A DNA stretch of 64,000 nt. Source: Cryptomeria japonica (Eukaryota; Streptophyta; Pinopsida; Cupressales; Cupressaceae). Positions within the stretch are counted from its first letter, which is position 1, and every line of letters starts with the position of its first letter. The notes beneath the pieces are model-generated. The model was not told the DNA's origin. It did no database searches and saw only the letters and a list, made by a program, of their open reading frames with translations. The stretch spans positions 284,083,957 through 284,147,956 of the forward strand of contig NC_081410.1 of the NCBI RefSeq assembly GCF_030272615.1. Reading direction: 5' to 3'. The position numbers were made by a program, and so were the translations under genes. Positions 37,801-50,053 of this stretch are shown one piece after another.

Positions 37801-40499
37801 TTGAAATCTTGTTGTGCCCCAAAACATTGATTTTGATGCTTCAAATCTGGGGCTTTTGAGGCAGAAGCTTTGAAATGAGGTTTTAAGTGCACGATGTGCG
37901 CCAAAATCAGATTTTGATGCTATTGACTTTAGAATTGGGACTTGGATCTTGAAACTTTGTTGTGCCTCCAAAAATCATTTTGATGCTCCAAAACTGGGGC
38001 TTTTGAGGCACAATTTCTAAAACAGGGTTCTAAGGGCACAATGTGCATCAAACTTGAATTTTGATGCTACTAGCTCTAGAATAGGGGCTTGCATCTTGAA
38101 ACCTTGTTCTGCCTCAAAACACTGATTTTGATGATCCGAAACCAGGGCTTTTGAGGCACAAGCTTCGAAATGAGGTTCTAAGAGCACGATATGCACCAAA
38201 ATCAGATTTTGATGCTATTGAATCTAGAATAGAGACTTGCATATTGAAACCTTGTTGTGCCTCCAAAAATTGATTTTGATGCTAAAAAATTGGGTCCTTC
38301 CAGGCACAAGCTCCAAAATGAGCTTCTAAGAAAAATGATGTGCATCAAAATGAAATTTTGACGCTACAGGCTCCGGAATAGGGACTTGCTTCTTGAAACC
38401 TTGTTGTGCCTCCAAACACTGATTTTCATGAGCCAAAATCAGGCCTTTCAATGCACAAGCTCCGAAATAAGGTTCTAAGAGCATGATGTACATCAAATTT
38501 GCGTTTTGATGCTACTGACTTTGGAATTGGGAGTTGTGTCTTGAAACCTTGTTGTGCCTCCAAAGACTAATTTTTATTCTAAAAAAATGAGGCTTTTTAG
38601 GGACAACCTCTAAAATGAGGTTCTAAGAACACCATGTTTGTCAAAATCATGTTTTGATGCTATTTGCTTGAGAATCAGGACTTGTGTCTTGTAACCTTGT
38701 TGTGCCTTAAAACATTGATTTTGATGTTTTGAAACTGGACATTTCAAGCCACATGCTGGAAAATGAGGTTCTTAGAGCACGATGTGCATCAAAATCACTT
38801 TTTAACACTACAGCTCCGGAATAGGGACTTGCATTTTGAAAGCTTGTTGTGCCTCCAAACACCAATTTTGATGCTCCGAAATCGAAGAATTTGAGGCATA
38901 AGCTTCGAAACAAGGTTCTAAGAGAACGAAGTGCATCAAAATAAAATTTTGACGCTACCGGCTCTAGAATCAGGACTGCATCATCAAACCTTGTTGTGCC
39001 TCCAAACATCGATTTTGATGCTCCAAAACTGTGGCTTTTGAGGCACAATTTTTAAAATAGTGTTCTAAGAGCACAATGTGCATCAAAATTGAATTTTGAT
39101 GCTACTGTCTCTAGAATCAGGGCTTGCATCTTGAAACCTTGTTGTTCCTCAAATCACTAATTTTGATGATCCAAAACTAGGGCTTTCGATGCACAAGCTT
39201 CGAAATGAGGTTCTAAGAGCACGATGTGTGCCAAAATCAGATTTTGACACTATTGACTCTAGAATCGAGAGTTGTGTTTTGAAACCTTGTTGTGCCTCCA
39301 AACATTGATTTTGATGCTCCAAAACTGGGTCTTTTGATGCACAAGCTCCAAATTGAGCTTCTAAGAGAATGAACTGTGTCAAAATAGAATTTTGATGCTA
39401 CAGGCTCAAAAAACAAGGCTTTTGAGGCATAACCTTTGAAATGAGGTTCTAAGAACACCATGTTTGTCAAAATAATGTTTTGACACTATCAGCTTGTGAA
39501 TCGTGACTTGTGTCATGATATCTCGTTGTGCCTTTAAACATTGATTTTGATGTTTTAAAACAATAGCTTTTGACCCACATGCTCCGAAATGAGGTTCTAA
39601 GAGCACGATGTGCATCAAAACTCATGTTTTCACACTTCCAGCTTTCAAATAGGGACTTGCATTTTGAAATTTTCTTGTCCCTCCAAACACCAATTTTGAT
39701 GCTTTGAAACCGAAGATTTTGAGGTATAAGCTCCAAAACAAGGTTCTAAGAACACAATGTGCATCAAAATGAAATTTTGACACTACTGGCTCTAGAATCA
39801 GGACTTGCATCTTGAAACCTTGTTGTGCCTCCAAACATTGATTTTGATGCTCCAAAACTAGGACTTTTGAGGCACAATTTCTAAAACGATATGCTCCCAA
39901 ACCAGATTTTAAAGATATTGACTCTAGAATTAGGACTTACATCTTGAAACCTTGTTGTGCCTCCAAACATTGATTTTGATGCTCCAAAACTAGGTCTTTC
40001 AAGGAAGAAGCTCTTAAATGAGCTTCTAAGAGAATGATGTACATCAAAATACAGGCTCAAAAATTGGAACTTGCTTTTTGTAACCTTTTTGTGCATTTAT
40101 GATGTTCCAAATTAAGGGCTTTCAAGGCACAAGCTCCGAAATGAGGTTTTAAGAGCACGATGTACATCAAAATTGCATTTTGATGCTACGAAATGAGGTT
40201 CTAAGTGACTGCTATGCGTGAAAATGGAATTTTAATGCTACAAGCTCCGAAATGAGGTTCTAGGAGTATGATGTACATTAAAATTATGTTTTGACGCTAC
40301 AGGCTCCGGAATAGGGGCTTGCATCTTGAAAGCTTCTTGTGCCTCCAAACAACAATTTTGATGCTTCGAAACCAAAATTTTTGAGGCATAAGCTCCAAAA
40401 CATTCTAAGAACACGATGTGCATCAAAATTAAATTTTGACGATACCGGCTCCAGAATAAGGACTTGGATCTTGAAACCTTGTTGTGCTTCCAAACATCA

Positions 40500-42090
40500 A
40501 TTTTGATAATCCAAAACTGGGGCTTTTGAAGTACAATTTCTAAAATAGGGTTCTAACATCACAATGGGCATGAAATTTGAATTTTGATGCTACTGGCTCT
40601 AGAATCGGGGCTTGCATCTTGAAACCTTGTTGTCCCTCAAAACACTGGTTTGAGGATGATGTGCGCCAAAATCAAATTTTGATGTTATTGACTCTAGAAT
40701 CGGGACTTGCATCCTGAAACCTTGTTGTGCCTCCAAACATTGATTTTGATGTTCCAAAACTAGGTCTTTCGAAGCACAAGCTCCGAAATGAACTTTCATC
40801 AAAATCATGTTTTCACACTACAGGCTCCGGAATAGGGACCTACATCTTGAAAGCTTATTGTGCCTCCTAACACTAGTTTTGATGCTTCAAAACTAAAGAT
40901 TTTTAGGCATAAGCTCCAAATTAAGAATCTTAGAGCACAATGCGCATCAAAATCAAATTTTGAAGCTAATGGCTAGAATCAGGACTTGCATCTTGAATAC
41001 TTGTTGTGCCTCCAAGCAATGATTTTGATGCTCCAAAACTGGGGCTTTTGAGGCACAATTTATTAAACAGGGTTCTAAGAGCACAATGTTCATCAAAATT
41101 GAATTTTGATGCTACTGGCTCTAGAATCGGGTGTTCCATCTTGAAGTCTTGTTGTGCCTCAAAACAATGATTTTGATGCTCCAAACTAGGGCTTTTGAGG
41201 TGCAAGCTTTGAAATAAGGTTCTAAGAGCAAGATGTGCTCAAAAATCTGATTTTGACGCTATTGACTCTAGAATCGAGATTTGCATCTTGAAACCTTGTG
41301 CCTCCAAACTGGAGCTTTTGAAGCAGAATTTCTAAAATAGGGTTCTAACATCACAATGGGCATGAAATTTGAATTTTGATGCTACTGGCTCTAGAATCGG
41401 GACTTGCATCTTGAAACCTTGTTGTGCCTCAAAACACTAATTTGAGGACGATGTGCGCCAAAATCAGATTTTGACGCTATTGACTCTAGAATCAGGACTT
41501 GCATCTTGAAACCTTTTTGTGCCTCCAAACATTGATTTTGATGCTCCAAAACTGGGTCTTTCGAGGCACAAGCTCCGAAATGAACTTTCATCAAAATCAT
41601 GTTTTCACACTACAGGCTCCAGAATAGGGACTTGCATCTTGAAAGCTTGTTGTGCCTCCTAACACTAGTTTTGATGCTTCGAAACTAAAGATTTTTAGGC
41701 ATAAGCTCCAAATTAAGAATCTTAGAGCACAATGTGCATCAAAATCAAATTTTGAAGCTAATGGCTGTAGAATCAGGACTTGCATCTTGAAAACTTGTTG
41801 TGCCTCCAAACATCGATTTTGATGCTCCAAACTGGGGCTTTTGAGGCACAATTTATTAAACAGGGTTGTAAGAGCACAATGTGCATCAAAATTGAATTTT
41901 GATGCTACTGGCTCTAGAATCAGGTGTTCCATCTTGAAGTCTTGTTGTGCCTCAAAACAATGATTTTGATGCTCCGAACTGGGGCTTTCGAGGCACAAGC
42001 TTTGAAATGAGGTTTTAAGAGGAAGATGTGCTCAAAAATCAGATTTTGATGCTATTGACTCTAGAATTAGGATTTGCATCTTGAAACTTT
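40500..42090 (-). repeat. 0.79-kb tandem duplication within block IV
   Basis: The words 'taacatcacaatgggcatg' start at 40,554 and 41,346, 792 bp apart. The flanking monomers ('ggttctaacatcac', 'ctcctaacactagttttg', 'taagaatcttagagcac') are likewise present twice. Block V has this stretch once (55,807 onward). The second copy begins near 41,297 at 'cttgtgcctccaaactgg', inside a monomer, so the event was not monomer-phased (about 5.4 monomers). Confidence 0.85.
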
Positions 42091-43189
42091 GTGCCTCCAA
42101 ATATTGATTTTGATGCTCCAAAACTGGGTTTTTCGAGGCACAAAATCCGAAATGAACTTCTAAGAGAATTATGTGCTTTTTGAAACATTGTTGTGCCTCA
42201 AAACATTCATTTTGATGTTCCAAAATCAGGGATTTCAAAGCACAAGCTCCAAAATGAGGTTCTAAGAGCTCGATGTACATAAAAATTGCATTTTGATACT
42301 ACCAACTTTGGAATTGGGACTTATGTCTTGAATCCTTATTGTGCCTCCAAATACTAATTTTTATACTCCAAAATGAGGCTTTTGAGGCACAACCTCTGAA
42401 ATGAGGTTCTAAGAACACCATGTTCATGAAAATCATGTTTTGACGCTATGAGTTTGAGAATCGGGAGGGTGTCTCTAAACATTGATTTTTATGTTTTGAA
42501 ACTAGAGCTTTCGAGCCACATGCTCTGAAATAAGGTTCTAAGAGCACGATGTGCACCAAAATCAGATTTTGATGCTATTGACTCTAGAATCTGGACTTGC
42601 ATCTTGAAACTTTGTTATACCTCCAAACACTAATTTTGATGTTCCAAAATAGGGCTTTCAAGGCACAAGCTCTGAAATGAGGTTCTAAGAGTATGATGTA
42701 CATCAAAATTGTGTTTTGATACTATCGACTCTGGAATTGGGACTTGTTTCTTGAAACCTTGTTGTGCCTCTGAACACTAATATTTATGCTCAAAAAATGA
42801 TGCTTTTTAGGCACAACCTCTGAAATAAGGTTCTAAGAATACCATGTTTGTCAAAATCATGTTTTGACAATATCAGCTTGAGAATCGGGACTTGTGTCTT
42901 GAAACCTTGTTCTGCCTTTAAACATTGATTTTGATGTTTTGAAACTGGAGCTTTCGAGCCACATGCTGTGAAATGAGGTTCTAAGAGCATGATGTGCATC
43001 AAAATTACATTTTTCGGAATAGGGACTTGCCTCTTGAAACCTTGTTGTGCCTCCAAACACTAATTCTGATTATCCAAAATCAGGGCTTTCAAGGCATAAG
43101 CTCCGAAATGAGGTTCTAAGAGCATGATGTACATTAAAATTGCATTTTGATGCTACCAACTCTTGAATTGGGACTTGTGCCTTTTTACG

Positions 43190-43335
43190 TTGATGTACAT
43201 CATGCTCTTAGAACCTCATTTCAGAGATTGTGTCTTGAAAGCCTTGATTTTGGCACATCAAAATCAATGTATTGAGGCACAATAAGGTTTCAAGAAACAA
43301 GTCCCTATTCCGAATCCAATAGCGTCAAAACACAT
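43190..43335 (+). repeat. Single inverted A monomer in block IV (shortened)
   Basis: Third copy of the inverted type 7 monomer. The left edge is 'ttgatgtacatcatgctc' after 'gcctttttacg'; the right edge 'gtcaaaacacatattgatt' is the same deletion form as in block III. It has private changes such as 'caatgtattgaggc' (43,266). Confidence 0.87.
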
Positions 43336-46300
43336 ATTGATTTTGAAGCTCCAAAACTGGGTCTTTCAAGGCACAAGCTCCAAAATGAGCTTCTAAGAGA
43401 ATGATGTGCATCAAAATGGAATTTTGATGATACAGGCTCTTGAATAGAGACTTGCTTCTTTAAACCTTGTTGTGCCTCCAAACACTGATTTTGATGTTCC
43501 AAAATCAGAGCTTTCAAGGCACAAGCTCTGAAATGAGGTTCTAAGACCACAATGTACATCAAAATTGTGTTTTGACACAACCGACTCTAGAATTGGGAAT
43601 TATGTCTTGAAACCTTGTTGTGCCTCCAAACACTAATTTTTAATCTCCAAATATGAGGATTTTGAGGCACAACCTCCAAAATGAGGTTCTAAGAACACCA
43701 TGTTTGTCAAAATCATGTTTTGAAGCTATCAGCTTGAGAATCGAGACTTGTGTTTTGAAACCTTGTTGTGCCTTTAAACATTGATTTTGATGTTTTGAAA
43801 CTAGAGCTTTCTAGACACACACTCCAAAATGAGGTTCTAAGAGCATGATGTGTATCAAAATAATGTTTTGACATTACAGGCTTTGGAATAGGGACTTGTG
43901 TCTTGAAAGCTTGTTCTGCCTCCATATACAAATTTTCATGCTTTGAAACTAAAGATTTTGAGGCATAAGCTCCAAAACAAGTTTCTAAGAGCATGATGTG
44001 TCTCAAAATCAAATTTTGATGCTACTAGCTCTAGAATCATAACTTGCATCTTTAAACCTTGTTGTGCTTCCAAACATCGATTTTGATGCTCGAAAACTAG
44101 GGCTCTTGAGGCCCAATTTCTAAAACAGGCTTCTAAGAGCACAATGTGCATCAAAATTGAATTTTGATGCTACTGGCTGTAAAATTAGGGCTTGTATCTT
44201 GAAACCTTGACGTGCCTCAAAACATTGATTTTGATGCTCCGAAACTGGGGCTTTTGAGGCACAAGCTTTGAAATCAGGTTCTAAGACCACGATGCGCACC
44301 AAAATCATATTTTGACACTATTGAATTTAGAATTAGGACTTGCATCTTGAAACCTTGTTGTGCCTCAAAACATTGATTTTTACACTCAAAAATTGGGTCT
44401 TTCGAGGCACAAGCTTCAAAATGAGTTTCTAAGAGAATGATGTGCATCAAAATGTAATTTTGATGCTACAGGCTCTGGAATAGGGACGTGCTTCTTGAAA
44501 CCTTGTTGTGCTTTCTGTGTAATTTCTAAAACAGGGTTCTAAGGGCACAATGTGCATCAAACTTGAATTTTGATGCTACTAGCTCTAGAATAAGGGCTTG
44601 CATCTTGACACCTTGTTGTGCCTCAAAACACTAATTTTGATGATCTGAAACCAGGAATTTTGAGGCATAAGCTTTGAATTGAGGTTCTAAGAGTGCAATG
44701 TGCACCAAAATCAGATTTTGATGCTTTGACTCTAGAATCGGGACTTGCATCTTGAAACCTTGTTGTGCCTCCAAACATTGATTTTGATGCTCCAAAATTG
44801 ATTCTTTTGAGGCACAAGCTCTGAAATGAGCTTCTCAAAGAATGATGTGCATCAAAATGGAATTTTGATGCTACTAGCTCTGGAATAGGGACTTGTTTCT
44901 TAAAACCTTGTAGTGCCTCAAAACTCTACCCACTCTGGAATTGGGACTTGTGTCTTGAAACCTTGTTGTGACTCCAAATACTAATTTTTATGTTGCAAAA
45001 ATGAGGCTTTTGAGTCACAACCTTCGAAATGAGGTTCTAAGAACACCATGTTTGTCAAAATACTGTTTTGATGCTATCAGCTTGAGAATTGGGACTTGTG
45101 TCTTAAAACTTTGTTGTGCCTTTAAACATTGATTTGGGGTTTTTGAAACTGGTGCTTTCAAGCCACACACTCCGAAACGAGTTTCTAAGAGCACGATGTG
45201 CAGCAAAATCATGTTTTGACAATACAGGCTTTGGAATAGGGACTTGAATCTCGAAAGCTTGTTGTGCCTCCAAACACCAATTTTGATGCTTGGAAACCGA
45301 TGATTTTGAGGCATAAGCTCCAAAACAAGGTTCTAAAAGCATGATGTGCGTCAAAATCAAATTTTGACGCTATCGGCTCCAGAATCAGGACTTGCATTTT
45401 GAAACCATGTTGTGCCTCCAAACATCGATTTTGATGCTCCAAAATTGGGGCTTTTCAGGCACTATTTTTGAAACAGGGTTCTAAGAGTACAATGTGCATC
45501 AAAATTAAATTTTGATGCTACTGGCTCTAGAACCGGGGCTTGAATCTTAAAACCTTGTTGTGCCTCAAAGCATTGATTCTGATGCTCTGAATCTGGGGCT
45601 TTTGAGGCACAAGCTTCGAATGAGGTTTTAACAGCACGATGTGCGCCAAAATCAGGTTTTGACGCTTTTGCTCTATAATCAGGACTTGCATTCTTGAAAC
45701 TTTGTTGTGACTCCAAAAATTGATTTTGATGCTCAAAACTGGGGCTTTTGAGGCACAATTTGCATAAAACTTGAATTTTGATGCTACTGGCTCTAGAATA
45801 GGGGCTTGCATCTTGAAACCTTGTTGTGCCTCAAAACACTGATTTTGATGATCCGAAACTAGGGCTTTTGAGGCACAAGCTTCGAAATCAAGTTATAAGA
45901 GCAGGATGTGCACCAAAATCAGATTTTGATGCGATTGACTCTAGAATCGGGACTTGCATCTTGAAACCTTGTTATGCCTCCAAACATTGATTTTGATGAT
46001 CCAAAACTGAGTCTTTCGAGGTACAAGCTTTGAAATGAGCTTCTTGAAGAATGATGTGCGTAAAAATGGAATTTTGACGCTACTGGCTCCAGAGTAGGGA
46101 CTTGTTTCTTGATGTGTCAAAATCAGGGCTTTCAAGTCACAATCTCCGAAATGAGGTTCTAAGAGCATGACGTACATCAAAATTGCATTTTGACTCTACC
46201 AACTCTAGAATTGGGACTTGTGTCTTGTAACATTTTTGTGACTCCAAACACTAATTTTTATGTTCCAAAAATGAAGCTTTTGAGTCACAACCTACCAAAT

Positions 46301-47420
46301 GAGGTTCTAAGAACACCATGTTTGTCAAAATCGTGTTTTGATGCTATCAGCTTGAGAATTGGGACTTGTGTCTTGAAACCTTGTTGTGCCTTTAAACATT
46401 GATTTGCGTGTTTTGAAACTAGTGCTTTCAAGCCACACGCTCTGAAATGAGTTTCTAAGAGCATGTTGTGCATCAAAATCACATTTTGACACTACAGGCT
46501 CCGAAATAGGGACTTGCATCTCGAAAGCTTGTTGTGCCTCCAAACACCAATTTTGATGCTTTGAAACCGTTGATTTTGAGGCATAAGCTCCAAAACAAGG
46601 TTCTAAGAGCATGATGTGCATCAAAATCAAATTTTGATGCTACTGGCTCTAGAATCGGGACTTGCATTTGGAAACCTTGTTGTGCCTCCAAACATCGATT
46701 TTGATGCTCCAAAATTGGGGCTTTTGAGGCACACATTTTGAAACAGGGTTCTAAGAGCACAATGTGCATCAAAATTAAATTTTGATGCTACTAGATCTAG
46801 AATCGGGGCTTGCATCTTAAAACCTTCTTGTGCCTCAAAACATTGATTCTGATGCTTTGAATCTAGGGCTTTTGAGGCACAAGCTCCGAATGAGGTTTTA
46901 AGAGCACGATGTGCACCAAAATCAGATTTTGATGCTTTTGACTCTATAATTGAGACTTGCATCTTGAAACTTTTTTGTGACTCCAAAAATCGATTTTGAT
47001 GCTTCGAAACTGGGGCTTTTGAGGCAAAATTTCTAAAACAGGGTACTAAGGGCACAATGTGCATCAAATTTGAATTTTGATGCTACTGGCTTCAGAATAG
47101 GGGCTTGCATCTTGAAACCTTGTTGTGGCTCAAAACATTGATTTTGATGATTCGAAACCAGGGTTTTTGAGGCACAAACTTTGAAAAGAGGTTCTAAGAG
47201 CATGATGTGCACACAAATCAGATTTTGATGTGATTGACTCTAGAATCGGGACTTGCATCTTGAAACCTTGTTGTGCCTCCAAACATTGATTTTGATGCTC
47301 GAAAACTGAGTCTTTCGAGTCACAAGCTTTGAAATGAGCTTCTCAAAGAATGATGTGCGTCAAAATGGAATTTTTACGCTACTGGCTCCAGAATAGGGAC
47401 TTGTTTCTTGAAACCTTATT

Positions 47421-48723
47421 GTGCCTTAAAACATTGATTTTGATTTGCCAAAATCAAGGCTTTCAAGGCAGAATCTCTGAAATGAAGTTCTAAGAGCATG
47501 ATGTACATCAAAATTGCATTTTGACTCTACCCACTCTGGAATTGGGACTTGTGTCTTGAAACCTTGTTGTGACTCCAAACACTAATTTTTATGTTGCAAA
47601 AATGAGGCTTTTGAGTCACAACCTTCGAAATGAGGTTCTAAGGACACCATGTTTGTCAAAATACTATTTTTATGCTATCAACTTAAGAATTGGGACTTGT
47701 GTCTTGAAATCTTATTGTGGCTTTAAACATTGATTTGGGTGTTTTGAAACTGGTGCTTTCAAGCCACATGCTCTGAAATGAGTTTCTAAGAGCACGATGT
47801 GCAACAAAATCATGTTTTGACAATACAGGCTCCGGAATAGGGACTTGAATCTTGAAAGCTTTTCTGTGCCTCCAAACACCAATTTTGATGCTTGGAAACC
47901 GATGATTTTGAGGCATAAGCTCCAAAACAAGGTTCTTAGAGCATGATGTGTGTCAAAATCAAATTTTGACGCTACCAGCTCCAGAATCAGGACTTGCATT
48001 TTGAAACCATGTTGTGCCTCCAAACATCAATTTTGATGCTCCAAAATTGGGGCTTTTGAGGCACAATTTGTGAAATAGGGTTCTAAGAGCACAATGTGCA
48101 TCAAAATTAAATTTTGATGCTACTAGCTCTAGAAATGGGGCTTGCATCTTAAAACCTTATCGTGCCTCAAAACATTGATTCTAATGCTCTGAATCTGGGG
48201 CTTTTGAGGCAAGAGCTTCGAATGGGGTTTTAAGAGCACGATGTGCGCCAAAATTAGGTTTTGATGCTTTTGCTCTATAATCAGGACTTGCATTCTTGAA
48301 ACTTTGTTGTGACCCCAAAAAATGATTTTGATGCTCAAAACTGGGGTTTTTGAGGCACAATTTGCATAAAACTTGAATTTTGGTGCTACTAGCTCTAGAA
48401 TAGGGGCTTGCATCTTGAAACCTTGTTGTGCCTCAAAACACTAATTTTGATGATCCGAAACCAGGGCTTTTGAGGCACAAGCTTTGAAATGAGGTTATAA
48501 GAGCACGATGTGCACCAAAATCAGATTTTGATGTGATTGACTCTAGAATCGGGACTTGCATCTTGAAACCTTGTTGTGCCTCCAAACATTGATTTTGATT
48601 CTCCAAAACTGAGTCTTTCGAGGCATAAGCTCTGAAATGAGCTTCTTAAAGAATGATGCGTGTAAAAATGGAATTTTGAACCTACTGGCTCCAGAATAGG
48701 GACTTGTTTCTTGAAACCTTGTT
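47421..48723 (-). repeat. Family A HOR copy
   Basis: Full unit, 1,303 bp. It shares private variants with the unit two positions to its left: 'ttgctctataatcagg' at 48,271 and 45,669, and the added base in 'gcattcttgaaac'. This suggests the array here was amplified as pairs of HOR units (about 2.6 kb). Confidence 0.78.
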
Positions 48724-50053
48724 GTGCCTTAAAACATTGATTTTGATGTGTCAAAATCAAGGCTTTCAAGGCACAATCTCCGAAATGAGGTTCTAAGAGC
48801 ATGACGTACATCAAAATTGCATTTTGACTCTACCCAATCTGGAATTGGGACTTGTGTCTTGAAACATTGTTGTGACTCCAAACACTAATTTTTATGTTCC
48901 AAAAATGAGGCTTTTGAGTCACAACCTCCCAAATGAGGTTCTAAGAACACCATGTTTGTCAAAATCGTGTTTTGATGCTATCAGCTTGAGAATTGGGACT
49001 TGTTTCTTGAAACCTTGTTATACCTTTAAACATTGATTTGCATGTTTTGAAACTAGTGCTTTCAAGCAACACGCTCCGAAATGAGTTTCTAAGAGCACGT
49101 TGTGCATCAATATCACGTTTTTACACTACAGGCTCCAGAATAGGGACTTGCATCTCGAAAGCTCATTGTGCTTCCAAACACCAATTTTGATGCTTCCAAA
49201 CCGATGATTTTCAAGCATAAGCTCCAAAATAAGGTTCTAAGAGCATGATGTGCATCAAAATCAAATTTGACGCTACCGGCTCCAGAATTAGGACTTGCAT
49301 CATGAAACCTTGTTGTGCCTCCAAACATCAATTTTGATGCTCCAAAATTGGGGCTTTTGAGGCATAATTTCTGAAAACAAGGTTCTATGAGCACAATGTG
49401 CATCAAAATTAAATTTTGATACTACTGGCTCTAGAATCGAGGCTTGCATCTTGAAACCTTGTTGTGCCTTGAAACATTGATTCTTATGCTCTGAATCTGG
49501 GGCTTTTGAGGCATAAGCTTTGAATGAGGTTTTAAGAGCACGATGTGTGCCAAAATCAAATTTTGACGCTTTTGACTCTATAATTGACACTTGCATCTTG
49601 AAACTTTGTTGTGACTCCAAAAATCAGTTTTGATACTCCAAAACTGGGGCTTTTGAGGCACAATTTGTAAAACAGGGTTTTAAGGGCACAATGTGCATCA
49701 AACTTGAATTTTGATGCTATTGGCTTTAGAATAGGGGCTTGCATCTTGAAACCTTGTTGTTCCTCAAAACACTAATTTTGATGATTCAGAACCAGGGCTT
49801 TTGAGGCACAAGCTTTGAAATGAGGTTCTAAGAGCACGATGTGCACACAAATCAGATTTTGATGCGATTGACTCTAGAATCGGGACTTGCATCATGAAAC
49901 CTTGTTGTGCCTCCAAACATTGATTTTGATGCTCCAAAATAGAGTCTTTCGAGGCACAATCTCTGAAATGAGCTTCTCAAAGAATGATGTGCATCAAAAT
50001 GGAATTTTGACGCTACTAGCTCCGGAATAGGGACTTGTTTCTTGAAACCTTGT
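48724..50053 (-). repeat. Family A HOR copy
   Basis: Full nine-monomer unit, 1,330 bp, with all monomers present in order. Monomer 9 carries the 'cacacaaatcagattttg' variant (49,850), also seen at 47,211. Confidence 0.78.

Larger units (their letters stand above)
29485..38245 (-). repeat. Family A satellite array (- orientation), 8.8 kb
   Basis: About six HOR units with many internal jumps. Monomer 6 is missing at 30,135 and at 32,462. Half-deletions occur at 30,263, 31,917, 32,018 and 34,776. The 2-to-7 fusion is at about 32,919. Monomer 9 jumps to 5 at 35,402, 4 to 3 at 35,657, monomer 1 is duplicated at 36,030-36,180, and 1 jumps to 4 at 37,523. One clean unit is 32,985-34,313. It ends at the A-to-B junction shared with block I. 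No genes or unrelated sequence are visible. Confidence 0.93.
38246..44520 (-). repeat. Family B satellite, block IV (most complete)
   Basis: 6,275 bp. The left part is colinear with block I from the same 'tgggtccttccaggcac' entry (38,291). The middle corresponds to the start of block II and to block V. The right part is colinear with block III. It contains a tandem duplication of about 0.79 kb (40,500-42,090) and the shortened inverted monomer at 43,190-43,335. Without the duplication the B unit is about 5.5 kb, some 37 monomers. It ends in 'gctttctgtgt' followed by A 'aatttctaaaac' at 44,521. Confidence 0.82.
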
